Program-made: the position numbers and the translations under genes | Part shown: in pieces, positions 26,337-35,848 of the stretch | Position numbering within the stretch: the first letter of the stretch is position 1 | Layout of the letters: every line of letters starts with the position of its first letter | The notes under the pieces: generated by a model | Told to the model about the DNA's origin: nothing | Database searches by the model: none | Seen by the model: the letters and a program-made list of their open reading frames with translations, nothing else | Source: Kiritimatiellia bacterium | Lineage (GTDB): Bacteria > Verrucomicrobiota > Kiritimatiellia > PWTM01 | NCBI GenBank assembly: GCA_026417735.1 | Contig: JAOACR010000007.1 | Coordinates: 1 to 64,000 of the forward strand | DNA: 64,000 bases | Direction of reading: 5' to 3'

Positions 26337-27439
26337 AGTGGCCGACGCGATTGCAGTGGGTGGGCCAGCACTATGAGCTGGTGACGTTGGCGGTCGCGCT
26401 GCTGGCGCTGGCCGCCTCGAGCGCGTTTCTCGCCTTCCAGCTGGATGGGGCCGAGGCCCGCCTTCGCACGATGGATCAGACCATTCGGCCGCGCGCGGAG
26501 CAGGCGTTTCAGGACCTGGACTTTGGCGCCTATTCCAATGCGCTCGCGCGACTCGTGCAGCCGGCGCGCATCGGCGAGTCGAGCAACCGGTTTTTTGTGA
26601 GCGAAATCCGGGTGTTCTGCGTCCAGTGCGGGAAGTGGATCGAGTACGCGGCGCGCAAGTGTCCGTTTTGCGAGGCCGAGCAACCGCCACCGCCGGGCAA
26701 GGATGTGGACTCCGATCTCGACGGGATTCCCGATACGTGGGAGGAGTCTCACGGGCTGGATCCATACAACCCCGATGACGCCCGCCTCGACCACGACGGT
26801 GACGGATTCTCGACGCTCGAGGAATATCGCGCCGGCACCGAGCCACGGAATGCGGACAGCGCGCCGTCCATCCTTGGGAAGCTCCGACTGCGCCGGGTGT
26901 GGACGACTCCGTTCAAGCTGCGATTTGTCGCGGTACAGCATCTCACCGCGACCGAGGAGAGGTATCAGCTGAACGCGCGCACGCTGGAGCGGACCTATTT
27001 CCCGAAGATCGGTGACGAGGTCGAGGGCTATCGCGTCGAGCAGTACGATCGCGCCACCGACACCCTCGTGTTGCGGCGCGGCGATGTGGTGCGTCGTCTG
27101 CAGCGCGGGCGCGTGATTGACGACGACCAGCTGAATCTGCAGCTGGTGTTCCTGTTGGATGGCACAAACCTGCAGTGCCGCGTGGGCGACACGTTCACGA
27201 TTCGGGGCCTGACCGCGCGGGTGGTGGAGGTCTCGCGGGATCGCCAGTCGGCCCGCATCGTTCGCGAGGGGACGTCGGAGGAACACGTGGTGACGATGCC
27301 GACCCCACAGGAAGAAGCGGAGATGCGGCTGCGGCTGAGCGCACCGTTGGGCACGCCGGAGGGGCCGGCGGCGCCGCCCGCCCCAGTGGGGCCGGCACCG
27401 CCGGCGTTGATGCCGGCGCGGCCCGGTGCATTGCAATAG
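26333..27439 (+). CDS. Amuc_1099-family pilus-like protein with zinc knuckle and calcium-loop motifs
   Basis: This 368-residue protein has one transmembrane helix (about 15-37). A four-Cys knuckle follows (C96, C99, C110, C113: C-V-Q-C ... C-P-F-C). Then comes an acidic segment (about 124-170) with D-S-D-L-D-G-I-P-D and D-H-D-G-D-G-F-S, like thrombospondin type-3 or dockerin calcium loops. The second half is strand-rich and ends in a Pro/Ala tail. In position it matches PilP, which joins the inner-membrane platform to the secretin. The GTG start overlaps the upstream stop (GTGA). Confidence 0.82.
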   Translation: MKWPTRLQWVGQHYELVTLAVALLALAASSAFLAFQLDGAEARLRTMDQTIRPRAEQAFQDLDFGAYSNALARLVQPARIGESSNRFFVSEIRVFCVQCGKWIEYAARKCPFCEAEQPPPPGKDVDSDLDGIPDTWEESHGLDPYNPDDARLDHDGDGFSTLEEYRAGTEPRNADSAPSILGKLRLRRVWTTPFKLRFVAVQHLTATEERYQLNARTLERTYFPKIGDEVEGYRVEQYDRATDTLVLRRGDVVRRLQRGRVIDDDQLNLQLVFLLDGTNLQCRVGDTFTIRGLTARVVEVSRDRQSARIVREGTSEEHVVTMPTPQEEAEMRLRLSAPLGTPEGPAAPPAPVGPAPPALMPARPGALQ

Positions 27440-27464
27440 TCCGTTGGGCTGCGGGGTGGGCGCG

Positions 27465-27493
27465 TTGACAGAAGCGGCGAGTTCGGAGACGAT
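27465..27493 (+). promoter_or_regulatory. Possible internal promoter before the secretin gene
   Basis: A consensus -35 TTGACA (27465-27470) is followed after 17 bases by GACGAT (27488-27493). It lies in the only sizeable gap (139 bases) of the pilus-like locus, 86 bases before the secretin ATG. The -10 is weak. Confidence 0.4.
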
Positions 27494-27578
27494 GCGCGCA
27501 ATCATGTGTGATTTCGCGAAGCGCGGCGGCGGTGGGTACGCAAGCAGCCGGTTCGGGGTTCGGAGGTAAAGGAACGCT

Positions 27579-30500
27579 ATGAAACGGTATGGATGGTGGG
27601 TGTCGGCGATGGCCGCCGCGGCGATCGCGGCATGGCGGATCCTCGGCGCCATGGCCGAGGACGGATCCAGCCTGCAGCGTTTGCTGGAATCATTGGACGC
27701 TGCGGCGAGAGCCGCTCGGCCGATTCGGCTGGCGCAGGCGGAAACCCCCGCCGTGTCCGCGCCTGAGTCCCCCGCGGCCCCCGCAGCACCGCCCGCGCCG
27801 TCGCCGTCAGAGACCCCCGCCCCCGCGGCTCCGGCGATGCCCCCTGCGGATTCGCCGGCCGCTCCGAGCGCGCCGGCTGCCCCGCAGCCACCGCCGTCTG
27901 CGCAGCCCCCCGCGGAAGCTCCCGCGCCCGCGATGCCGGCTCCAGCAGCCCCGGCCGCTCCTGCGCCCGAAACCCCAGCTGCTCCCACGCCGCCGCCGGC
28001 AGAGACCCCGGCTCCTGCGGCCCCCGAAATGCCCGCCGCCCCCGCTCCCGCGGCGCCGCCGTCCGATCTTGAGCGGCTGCTGCGCGAAACAGCTCCGGCG
28101 GCCCCCGCCCCGATGCCTGCGGAAGCGGTGCCCGCCGAGTCAGTGCCCGCGGTTCCGGTGCGGGCGGCACCGCAGAAGCCGCAAATCAGCCCGAAAGAAA
28201 TCGAAGAGCAGGAACGGGTGCGGCGTCAGGCGGAGGAGCGGGAGGGGCTGAACGCGCTGGCCGCTGCCCAGGAGGCGATGCGCCTGGGTGAGTACCAGAA
28301 GGCGTTCGATCAGTTCCAGGTGGCGCTGTCCAAAATACCCGATCGCGCTGAGCGGACCGCCGATCTGCAGCGCGCGCGAGAGGGCAAGAACGAGGCGGCA
28401 CTGAAGCTGGCGGAGGCCGCCTACGAAAATGCGCGGGAGGCACGCCGCAAAGAGCAGTGGGAGACGGCGACAAAGGCGCTGACAGAGGCGCGCAACCGGC
28501 TGGGCACGCTCGACCGTCCGGATGCCAATCAGCTGGCGGCGCAGAAGCGCTGGATGGAACGGATTGCCGATCTCGAGGCGGTGATCCGCGGGGACGTCGC
28601 GCGCCCGGTGCCGATCCGGCGCGGCGAAACGGTTCGATTGAAGGCAACAACGGTCGCTGATTTCGTCCGGCAGGGCCGCGAGTACTTCGATTTGGAAGAG
28701 TACGACGAAGCGGAGCGGATGTTCTCCCAGGCGCTGAGACTCGACCCCTACAACAGCGATGCGATGCGATACCTTCGCCGCATTGAGGAACGGCGGCTGA
28801 AGCTGAGCGAGCTGCACCGCACCGCGACGCGGATGGATCTGATCCAGGACATCGCGGACCGCTGGAATCCGCCGCTGCGGGCGGCCGCGGTGATGCCGCA
28901 GGAGCCGAAAAAGGAGGGCGTGGTCAGCACCAGCCAGGCGACGCGGCTGCTTCAGGAGAAAATGCAGGCGATCGTCATTCCGGCGATCGAGTTTCGCCAG
29001 GCGAACATCGTGGATGTGATCAATTTCCTGCGCGATGCGAGCGAGGCGGCGGACCCGACGGGCCAGGGCGGGGTGAACATCATTTTGAAACTGGACGTCG
29101 CGGGCGCTGCCCCCGAGGCCGCCGCTGCGCCCGCGATGCCGGCCGATCCGTTCGCGGCGCAGCCGCAGCCGGCTGGCGATGCGGCCGGCTTCCCCGCTGC
29201 GGCGCAGCCGGCAGAGCCCGCCGCGGCGCCGGCGCAGGAGTTTGGGGGTGCGGCCAGCGTCCCGCTGATCACGCTGAACCTGCGGCGGGTCACGCTGCTG
29301 GACGCGATCCGCTACGTCACCGAAGTCGCGAACCTGAAGTACCGCATCGAGGAGAACGCGGTCATCATCACGCCGCGCACGGCGGTGGAAGGCACGATCA
29401 TGACGCGCCTGTACCCCGTGATGCCCTCGATCATTGAAATTGTGACGACGAAGACCGAGACGGATCGCCAGGCCTCCCGCGGCGAGTTTGTTACGATGGG
29501 CGGCACTGCCGGCGTCGAAATCAGCCAGCAGCGAGACATGAAAAAGTTCTTCTCCGACATGGGCGTGCCGTTCCCGCCGGGCACCTCGATCTCGTACAAC
29601 CCTGCGATCAGTCAGCTGATCGTGCGCAACACGCCAGAGAACCTGGAAATCTTTGAGCGCATTCTTGCGGCTCTGGACGTGGTGCCGAAGCAGGTGGAAA
29701 TCGAGGCGCGCTTCGTGGAGGTTGCGCAGAAGGACCTCAACGAACTCGGGTTTGAGTGGCTGCTCACCGACGCGTGGGAGATCGCCAACAAGAAGGGACC
29801 CGGCCCGATTGAGGCGAAGGAGCGCGTGCAGGTCAATGCGAACTTGGGCTCGGGCGGGTTCACGCACGGCCTTCGGTACTTCATTGACAACAGCGACACG
29901 ATGACGCCAGCGGCCCGCTCCACGCAAAACGCCGGCCAGATGGCGGGCAACATCTTGAGCCTGTCGAGCATCCTGACAAATCCCGAGCTGACGGTGATCC
30001 TTCATGCGCTCGAGCAGAAGGGCGGTGTGGACCTGCTCTCGTCTCCGCGCGTGACGACCCGTAGCGGCGTGAATGCGCAAATCAAGGTGGTCGAGGAAAT
30101 CATCTATCCGACCGAGTACGAACAACAGTCGGTCGGTGACCTGGGCACCGGCTTCGGGTCGATCATCAACCCCATCACCGGGACGCAGATCTCGCCGTAT
30201 GCGTATCGCCCGCCCATTCCCGGTTCGTTCGAGACCAGAGAAATCGGCGTGATCCTGAACGTGACTCCCACCGTCGGTCCTGACGGCTACACCATTGATC
30301 TGACGCTCGTGCCGGAGGTCGCGGAGTTCGTACGGTGGATCGACTACGGACCGGCCGGTCTCTATCCGATCCTCCAGCCGGTGTTCGCGAGCCGGAATGT
30401 GACCACCAGCATCGTGCTGTGGGATGGCCAGACCGTGGTGATGGGCGGTCTGATCCGCGACCAAGCCACTCATCTGGATGACAAGATCCCGGTGCTGGGC

Positions 30501-30680
30501 CATATCCCGGTGCTCGGCGCGCTGTTTCGCAACAAGGGGCAATTCAGCCAAAAGCAGAACCTCGTGATTTTTGTCACCGCGCGACTGGTGGACCCCGCGG
30601 GCGCCGTCGTCCGCCCGCCGAAGACCGGCCTGCAGGAAATCGAATCCCGCCGGGCGGCCACGCAGGCGACCCAACCATAG
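27579..30680 (+). CDS. Type IV pilus-like secretin (Amuc_1098-family)
   Basis: This 1033-residue protein has an N-terminal signal region (about 1-26). A Pro/Ala-rich linker follows (about 48-160), then two TPR-like helical regions (about 220-310 and 360-410), N-domains, and the C-terminal secretin barrel (about 690-1000). The barrel carries the signature V-L-G-H-I-P-V-L-G-A-L-F near 970-982. Secretins form the outer-membrane ring through which pili or substrates pass. The TPR part may replace a separate pilotin or PilF-like protein. GGAGG lies upstream of the ATG. A second low-complexity Ala/Pro insert is at about 505-555. It is much longer than most PilQ proteins because of the linker and TPR regions. 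Confidence 0.92.
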   Translation: MKRYGWWVSAMAAAAIAAWRILGAMAEDGSSLQRLLESLDAAARAARPIRLAQAETPAVSAPESPAAPAAPPAPSPSETPAPAAPAMPPADSPAAPSAPAAPQPPPSAQPPAEAPAPAMPAPAAPAAPAPETPAAPTPPPAETPAPAAPEMPAAPAPAAPPSDLERLLRETAPAAPAPMPAEAVPAESVPAVPVRAAPQKPQISPKEIEEQERVRRQAEEREGLNALAAAQEAMRLGEYQKAFDQFQVALSKIPDRAERTADLQRAREGKNEAALKLAEAAYENAREARRKEQWETATKALTEARNRLGTLDRPDANQLAAQKRWMERIADLEAVIRGDVARPVPIRRGETVRLKATTVADFVRQGREYFDLEEYDEAERMFSQALRLDPYNSDAMRYLRRIEERRLKLSELHRTATRMDLIQDIADRWNPPLRAAAVMPQEPKKEGVVSTSQATRLLQEKMQAIVIPAIEFRQANIVDVINFLRDASEAADPTGQGGVNIILKLDVAGAAPEAAAAPAMPADPFAAQPQPAGDAAGFPAAAQPAEPAAAPAQEFGGAASVPLITLNLRRVTLLDAIRYVTEVANLKYRIEENAVIITPRTAVEGTIMTRLYPVMPSIIEIVTTKTETDRQASRGEFVTMGGTAGVEISQQRDMKKFFSDMGVPFPPGTSISYNPAISQLIVRNTPENLEIFERILAALDVVPKQVEIEARFVEVAQKDLNELGFEWLLTDAWEIANKKGPGPIEAKERVQVNANLGSGGFTHGLRYFIDNSDTMTPAARSTQNAGQMAGNILSLSSILTNPELTVILHALEQKGGVDLLSSPRVTTRSGVNAQIKVVEEIIYPTEYEQQSVGDLGTGFGSIINPITGTQISPYAYRPPIPGSFETREIGVILNVTPTVGPDGYTIDLTLVPEVAEFVRWIDYGPAGLYPILQPVFASRNVTTSIVLWDGQTVVMGGLIRDQATHLDDKIPVLGHIPVLGALFRNKGQFSQKQNLVIFVTARLVDPAGAVVRPPKTGLQEIESRRAATQATQP

Positions 30681-30687
30681 GCGTCGG

Positions 30688-30721
30688 GGCGCGCCGCGGG
30701 CGGGACCCGCGGCGTCGCGCC
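30688..30721 (+). terminator. GC-rich hairpin after the secretin gene
   Basis: A 13-base arm (30688-30700) pairs with 30706-30721, with a three-base bulge and a five-base loop. No T-tract follows, so it may slow polymerase or protect the 3' end rather than terminate alone. Confidence 0.45.
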
Positions 30722-30760
30722 AAAGGGGCGGGCGGCCGAATCGCGGAGAGGCGGTTGTAC

Positions 30761-31648
30761 ATGGCCGTCGGGAGTTTGGCCCACGCTCAGCTCTTGCTTG
30801 TCGACGGCCATCACTTCGCCTATCGCAGCTTCCATGCGCTGCCAGCCTCGCTGAGCGCACCGGATGGTACGCCGACCGGCGCGCTCCTCGGATTTGTGCG
30901 TTCCCTTCAAGCGCTGCGGGCGCAGTGGCGGCCCACGCATCTGGCGGTGGTGTTCGATGGTGGGGTGCCGGCCTCGCGCGTCGCGGTGCTGCCGGAGTAC
31001 AAGGCGCAGCGTCCGCCTATGCCGGAGTCGCTGAGTCGGCAACTGGCGCTGATCGAGGAATATCTGACGCTCGCCGGTATCCCGGCGGTGCGGCGCGAGG
31101 GGGAGGAGTCCGATGACGTGCTGGCAACGCTCGCCGAGAAAGCCGCCGCGGACGGGGCCAGCGTGCTGATCGCCACCGGTGATAAGGACCTCATGCAGTT
31201 GGTCAACGAGCGCATCCGCGTCATTCGGCCGGACGCGCCCGACGCCGCGATGGGTCGGGAGGAGGTGGCCCAACTGTTCGGTGTGCCGGCCGAGCGGCTG
31301 CCGGAACTGCTGGCGCTCACGGGCGATGCGGTGGACAACGTGCCGGGCGTGGGCGGCGTGGGTCCGAAGACCGCGCAGCGGCTGCTCTCGGCTGCGCGCT
31401 CGCTGGACGAGTTGTGGACGAAACTCGACGAGGTCGCGCCGCCGGCGCTGCGAGAACGGCTGCGGGCGGCCCGGCCGATCGTGGAGCGGAACCTCGCGAT
31501 CGTCCGGCTGCGTCGCGACGTGCCGGGGCTACCGGTGTGGGCCGCGCTCACGCCGGGGCCCGCTCGTACGGAGAAGCTGCGCGAATTTCTGATGCGGTAC
31601 GGACTGCGGTCGCTCGTTCCGCAGGCTGAACAGAGGGAGCTGTTTTAG
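30761..31648 (+). CDS. Stand-alone 5'-3' exonuclease (Pol I N-domain type)
   Basis: This 295-residue protein matches the 5' nuclease domain of DNA polymerase I without the polymerase. The PIN-like part has L-L-L-V-D-G-H-H-F-A-Y-R, the metal-binding acids E-E-S-D-D and T-G-D-K-D-L. The helix-3-turn-helix DNA-binding motif is G-V-G-G-V-G-P-K-T-A. It should remove RNA primers or flaps. ATG 30761 is chosen because GGAGAGG lies 10 bases upstream; TTG 30755 in the same frame is too close to that site. The GT-C gene begins two bases after its stop. Confidence 0.92.
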   Translation: MAVGSLAHAQLLLVDGHHFAYRSFHALPASLSAPDGTPTGALLGFVRSLQALRAQWRPTHLAVVFDGGVPASRVAVLPEYKAQRPPMPESLSRQLALIEEYLTLAGIPAVRREGEESDDVLATLAEKAAADGASVLIATGDKDLMQLVNERIRVIRPDAPDAAMGREEVAQLFGVPAERLPELLALTGDAVDNVPGVGGVGPKTAQRLLSAARSLDELWTKLDEVAPPALRERLRAARPIVERNLAIVRLRRDVPGLPVWAALTPGPARTEKLREFLMRYGLRSLVPQAEQRELF

Positions 31649-31650
31649 GG

Positions 31651-33714
31651 GTGCCCAACCAGCCGACCGGTGTCAGCCGCGCGATGGCGGAGGTGTGGGG
31701 GCGTCGTTTGCGACGTGCGGCGATTGGCGCGGGCATGGTGGCGCTGTGGGCTGGGGGGCTCGCAGTGCGTCGGCATGTCGTCGAATTTCAGCTGCCCGAC
31801 CGGGGACGCCCGTTACCGTTCACGCTGGAGAGCGCGCTGAGTTACCGTGCGATCCGCATGATTTACGCCGGTCAGGGGCTGCCAGTGATCGATCGCGATC
31901 TGCTGGTTCCGGTGGGCGTTCGGACCTTTGCGGAGGACACGGTGGGGGCCGAGTATGTCTACGCGGCGCTCTGCCGTGTGCTTCCGGCCGACATCACACT
32001 GACCGACCGCATCCGATGGGTGAGCGTGGGATGGTTTTGCCTCACGTCTCCGCTGGTGGTGGTGTGGGTCCGCCGGATGACTGGTTCCTGGGCCGCCGGC
32101 TTCGTTGCGGGGGGGCTGCATGCGGTGTCGCTGGCGTCCGTGATTCGCTCGACGGGCCAGGAAATTTCGCACGAAAACTTCGCGCTGCCCTGGGTGCTCG
32201 CGCACCTGGCGTTCTGCGCGGGGCCGCTGGGCGCCGGCGGCCGGACCTTCGCGCGGTGGGCGGGCGCCGCATTGATGCTTGCGGTCGCGCTCGCGAGCTG
32301 GGACCTCGTGCAGTATGTGGTCGCAGTGCAGGGGCTGGTGATGTTCGCCGGTTGGTGGCGGCAGCCGTTCGTGCTGCGGGAGCCGCGCGCACGGCCGCTG
32401 CTGGCGGTTGCGGCCGGCGTGGCGCTGGCGGCGGTGGCCAGTCCGTATCACCGCGTGCACGGCCTGATCGCATCGCCAGCGGTCTGGCCGGTCTGGGCGA
32501 CGCTCGCTTCAGCGGCGGTGTTCGGTCGGTTTGGCCGGACGCAGCGATGGCTCGCGGTGCTGCTGGCGGCCGCAGTTGTGGCCACCGTGGCCGCCGCGGG
32601 CGCGCTGCGATGGGCCGGAGCCTATGGCCATTTCGGTTCGCTCGCCGTCGCGAAGCTGCGGCACGCGAACCGGAAACCCGCGGATCCCTCGCGGCTGACC
32701 TTCGAACAGCGGATTCTCTGGACGCCCGCGTTGCATTCGGCGGACGTGCGTTTGTTCACCACACTCTTCCCGGCCGCGCTGCCGTTGACCGCGATCGGCG
32801 CGCTGGTGATGGTGCGGCGCCGCGAGAACCTATCCGGCTGGTTTCCCAGCCCCGCGGGTCTGCTGTTGGCGCACGGTGTCGGCGTGGTGATGTTCATCTT
32901 GTTTGTGAGGTTCTGTGTGTTTGCGGCGTTGAGCACCTGCGCGGTGGCCGGCGCATGGTTCGCGGCGGCGGAGCGGTGGCGGCCTCGCGCACGGGCGGGC
33001 GTCGCGGCTGCGCTCGCGCTGGCGGGACTGGGGGAGGCCGGTGTGACGCTCGGCGGCGCGGCGGAATGGGGACGCACGCGGGAGATGTACCCGCAGCTCG
33101 AGGAACTCGGGGAGTGGCTGCGTCGGAACGCCGCGCCGGATCCTGTGCTGGCAAACTTTCAGACGAGTCCGACGGTGCTCGCGTACGGTCGCTGTCCCAT
33201 CCTGCTACATCCGAAGTTTGAGTCGGCCGAGGTCCGCCGGCGCGTGGAAACCTTTGCACGGCTGTTGTTCCTCGGCACGGAACGGGAGCTGCGGGACTGG
33301 GCCGAGGGGCTCGGTGCGCGGTGGTTCGTGTATTCGCTCGGTGAGTTTACGCCGCACCATCCCGAACTGACGCTGCGCTACATGGTCAATGCGCTGGATC
33401 CGCCCTCCTCGGCGCCGGCTCGTGTGTTTGAGTTTGATCCCCTGCGCGCGACCCGCTTTCGGCTGGAGTGGCAAAACGCGAAGTACCGCGTGTTCCGCCT
33501 CGTGACTGCAGCGGAGGAGGCTGCTGCGGACGCGTGGGCGGAGCGTGCGCATGCCGCGATGGAGCGGGGTGATCTGGTTGCGGCGGAGGCGGCCGCCGCC
33601 GAGGTCTTCCGGCGCATGCCGAATCACCCGCAGTGCCGCCAGCTGTTTTCGCGTATCGAGGCGCAGCGCGCCGGCGGCCAGGAGCGCCGGTCCACCCCGC
33701 CGGAAGACCCATGA
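31651..33714 (+). CDS. Polytopic GT-C-type glycosyltransferase (STT3-like), with C-terminal TPR-like tail
   Basis: This 687-residue membrane protein has about 11-12 hydrophobic helices in residues 20-470. The first loop contains L-E-S-A-L-S-Y-R and acidic residues typical of GT-C enzymes that use lipid-linked sugars. A second conserved loop has E-I-S-H-E-N-F-A. The soluble C-terminal domain ends in a Glu/Ala helix pair (about 615-665) resembling a TPR. It may transfer glycans to proteins or lipids, but no WWD-type STT3 signature is seen, so the assignment is by topology. GTG 31651 follows the nuclease stop by two bases; ATG 31684 is an alternative. It overlaps coaE by ATGA. Confidence 0.72.
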   Translation: MPNQPTGVSRAMAEVWGRRLRRAAIGAGMVALWAGGLAVRRHVVEFQLPDRGRPLPFTLESALSYRAIRMIYAGQGLPVIDRDLLVPVGVRTFAEDTVGAEYVYAALCRVLPADITLTDRIRWVSVGWFCLTSPLVVVWVRRMTGSWAAGFVAGGLHAVSLASVIRSTGQEISHENFALPWVLAHLAFCAGPLGAGGRTFARWAGAALMLAVALASWDLVQYVVAVQGLVMFAGWWRQPFVLREPRARPLLAVAAGVALAAVASPYHRVHGLIASPAVWPVWATLASAAVFGRFGRTQRWLAVLLAAAVVATVAAAGALRWAGAYGHFGSLAVAKLRHANRKPADPSRLTFEQRILWTPALHSADVRLFTTLFPAALPLTAIGALVMVRRRENLSGWFPSPAGLLLAHGVGVVMFILFVRFCVFAALSTCAVAGAWFAAAERWRPRARAGVAAALALAGLGEAGVTLGGAAEWGRTREMYPQLEELGEWLRRNAAPDPVLANFQTSPTVLAYGRCPILLHPKFESAEVRRRVETFARLLFLGTERELRDWAEGLGARWFVYSLGEFTPHHPELTLRYMVNALDPPSSAPARVFEFDPLRATRFRLEWQNAKYRVFRLVTAAEEAAADAWAERAHAAMERGDLVAAEAAAAEVFRRMPNHPQCRQLFSRIEAQRAGGQERRSTPPEDP

Positions 33715-34319
33715 ACCGGCCCCGTTTGATTGGCATTACCGGCGGCCTCGCCTGCGGCAAAAGCGAAGTCGGCCGCATTCTGCGCCGTCTGGGTGTGCCG
33801 GTCTGGGAGGCGGACGAAGCGGTGCACGCGCGTCTGCGGCCGCGCACGCGGGAAACGCGCGCGATTGCGCGCCGTTTCGGCACCTCGGTGCTGCGTGCCG
33901 ATGGTGCAGTGGCGCGGGACCGGCTCGCCGCGATCGTCTTCCGCGATGCGGCGCGGCGACGCGAACTGGAAGCGATCCTGCATCCGCCCGTGTTGCGCGA
34001 CCTTCGGGCATGGGTCCGCCGCATGTCGCGCCGCCGCTGCCCCGCCTTGGCCGCGATCGTGCCGCTATTGTTTGAAATCGGAATTCAGGGTACATTTGAC
34101 ACGGTCCTGTGTGTCGCCGCGAACCGGGCCACCGTGCTGGAACGGTTGCGGCGCCGGGGAATTGGCCCGGCGGAGGCCCGGCGGCGCCTGGCCGCGCAGT
34201 GGCCGGTGCGGCGCAAATGTCGCGCGGCTGACTACGTCATCTGGAACAACGGCACTCGCGCGGAACTGGCACGAGCGGTCCGTCGCTGGTGGATGGAATG
34301 GCACCAGGAAGGAGACTGA
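33711..34319 (+). CDS. coaE: Dephospho-CoA kinase
   Basis: This 202-residue P-loop kinase catalyses the last step of coenzyme A synthesis, phosphorylating the 3'-OH of dephospho-CoA. Walker A is [11 protein letters not shown] (about 9-19). A substrate-binding W-E-A-D-E-A follows at about 34-39. The lid region has I-L-H-P-P-V, and V-P-L-L-F-E-I-G matches the family's V-P-L-L-F-E. The ATG overlaps the upstream stop. The Shine-Dalgarno of rho lies within its last codons, so the genes are coupled. Confidence 0.95.
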   Translation: MNRPRLIGITGGLACGKSEVGRILRRLGVPVWEADEAVHARLRPRTRETRAIARRFGTSVLRADGAVARDRLAAIVFRDAARRRELEAILHPPVLRDLRAWVRRMSRRRCPALAAIVPLLFEIGIQGTFDTVLCVAANRATVLERLRRRGIGPAEARRRLAAQWPVRRKCRAADYVIWNNGTRAELARAVRRWWMEWHQEGD

Positions 34320-34323
34320 CCTC

Positions 34324-35829
34324 ATGTCCGATCAACCGACGATTCCACATCATCGGCGTCGCGGGCGTCCGCCGCGCCCTGCGCGGCCGGCGGAGACGAT
34401 GACTGCGCCGGAGGCGGACTTCACGCCCGCGCCGACACCTCCTGCGGAGGTCCCGGCACCGGCCGCCGCGGTGGCCGAGCCCTCCACCGCGACGCCCGCG
34501 CCCCCGCCGCCCGCCTCCGAAGCGCCGCCGGCGGAGCCCTCATCGCCCCCAAAAACCCCGAGCGTATCGCTCGGCACGGTGATTCGACTGTACGAACTGC
34601 AGAGTTGGAGCGTCCCGGAGCTGCATTCGCTCGCGTACGAGTGCGGACTGCAGGATTTTGCGGCGCTGCAAAAGCACGAGCTCATTTTCGAGATCCTGAA
34701 GGCTTGCGGGCGGCGCAACGCGACGATGCTCGGCCGAGGCGTGATCGAAATTCTGCCGGATGGCTTCGGGTTTCTGCGCTCGCCGCTGTCCAACTATCTG
34801 CCGTGTCCGGAGGACATTTACGTTTCCCCCTCCCAGATTCGGCGTTTTGGCTTGCGAACCGGCGACTTTGTGGAGGGGGAAATCCGGCCGCCGAAAGAGA
34901 AGGAGCGGTTTTTTGCGCTGTTGCGCGTGGAGCGCATCAACGGGGACTCGCCAGAAAAGGCGCGGTCGAAGGTGCCGTTCGAGAACCTCACGCCGCTGTT
35001 CCCGAACGAGCGGCTGGTGCTGGAACGGCCGGGCGGCAGCATTTCGATGCGTGTGATGGACCTGCTGACGCCGATCGGCAAAGGTCAGCGGGGGCTTATC
35101 GTTGCCCCGCCGCGCACCGGCAAGACCGTGCTGCTTCAGGAGATCGCGAACAGCATTTCGGCGAACAATCCGGACGTGAAACTGATCATTCTGCTGATCG
35201 ACGAGCGGCCGGAGGAGGTCACCGACATGCAGCGGAACACGAAGGCGGAGGTGCTGAGTTCCACCTTCGATGAGCCGCCCGAGCGGCATGTGCAGCTGGC
35301 GGAGATCGTGATCGAGATGGCGAAGCGGATGGTCGAGTGCAACCGCGACGTCGTGATTCTACTGGACAGCATCACGCGGTTGGCTCGTGCCTACAACACG
35401 TTGCAACCGCACAGCGGGAAGATCCTATCCGGCGGAGTGGACGCGAACGCTCTCCACAAACCGAAGCGATTCTTCGGCGCCGCCCGCAACATCGAGGGTG
35501 GGGGTAGTCTCACGATCATCGCGACCGCACTGATCGACACGGGCAGCCGCATGGACGAGGTGATTTTCGAAGAGTTCAAGGGGACGGGCAACATGGAGCT
35601 GGGGCTGGACCGCAACCTCGTGGACAAGCGCATCTTTCCGGCGATCAACATCGAGAAGTCCGGCACCCGAAAAGAGGAACTGCTGCTGCATCCCGAAGAG
35701 CTGCAGAAGATCTGGATTCTGCGCAAGGCGCTGAACGGTGTGCCGCCGGTGGAGGCGATGGAGCTGCTGATCAATCGGCTGAAGAAGACCCGCAACAACA
35801 TCGAGTTCCTGTTGTCGCTGCAGGGTTGA
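34324..35829 (+). CDS. rho: Transcription termination factor Rho
   Basis: This 501-residue hexameric RNA helicase has a Rho-N segment (about 100-145, L-Q-S-W-S-V-P-E-L), a cold-shock-like RNA-binding domain (about 150-225) and a RecA-type ATPase. Walker A is A-P-P-R-T-G-K-T (261-268), Walker B lies in V-I-L-L-D-S-I-T-R, and the Q/R-loop regions are conserved. It is some 80 residues longer than E. coli Rho because of a Pro/Ala-rich, basic-started N-terminal extension (about 1-85), a variable feature also seen in other phyla. AAGGAG precedes the ATG. It follows coaE by four bases. Confidence 0.97.
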   Translation: MSDQPTIPHHRRRGRPPRPARPAETMTAPEADFTPAPTPPAEVPAPAAAVAEPSTATPAPPPPASEAPPAEPSSPPKTPSVSLGTVIRLYELQSWSVPELHSLAYECGLQDFAALQKHELIFEILKACGRRNATMLGRGVIEILPDGFGFLRSPLSNYLPCPEDIYVSPSQIRRFGLRTGDFVEGEIRPPKEKERFFALLRVERINGDSPEKARSKVPFENLTPLFPNERLVLERPGGSISMRVMDLLTPIGKGQRGLIVAPPRTGKTVLLQEIANSISANNPDVKLIILLIDERPEEVTDMQRNTKAEVLSSTFDEPPERHVQLAEIVIEMAKRMVECNRDVVILLDSITRLARAYNTLQPHSGKILSGGVDANALHKPKRFFGAARNIEGGGSLTIIATALIDTGSRMDEVIFEEFKGTGNMELGLDRNLVDKRIFPAINIEKSGTRKEELLLHPEELQKIWILRKALNGVPPVEAMELLINRLKKTRNNIEFLLSLQG

Positions 35830-35848
35830 GTTGCGGGGGAGGCGCGCG

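Noticed and set aside
27710-28080. Repetitive CCCGC/CCGCC DNA as a CRISPR-like or tandem repeat
   Set aside because: It encodes the Pro/Ala linker of the secretin; there are no fixed-length repeats and spacers.
28140-30860. A 906-codon open frame antisense to the secretin gene
   Set aside because: Same GC-driven effect; no start signal or domain, and it crosses the secretin, whose motifs are conserved.
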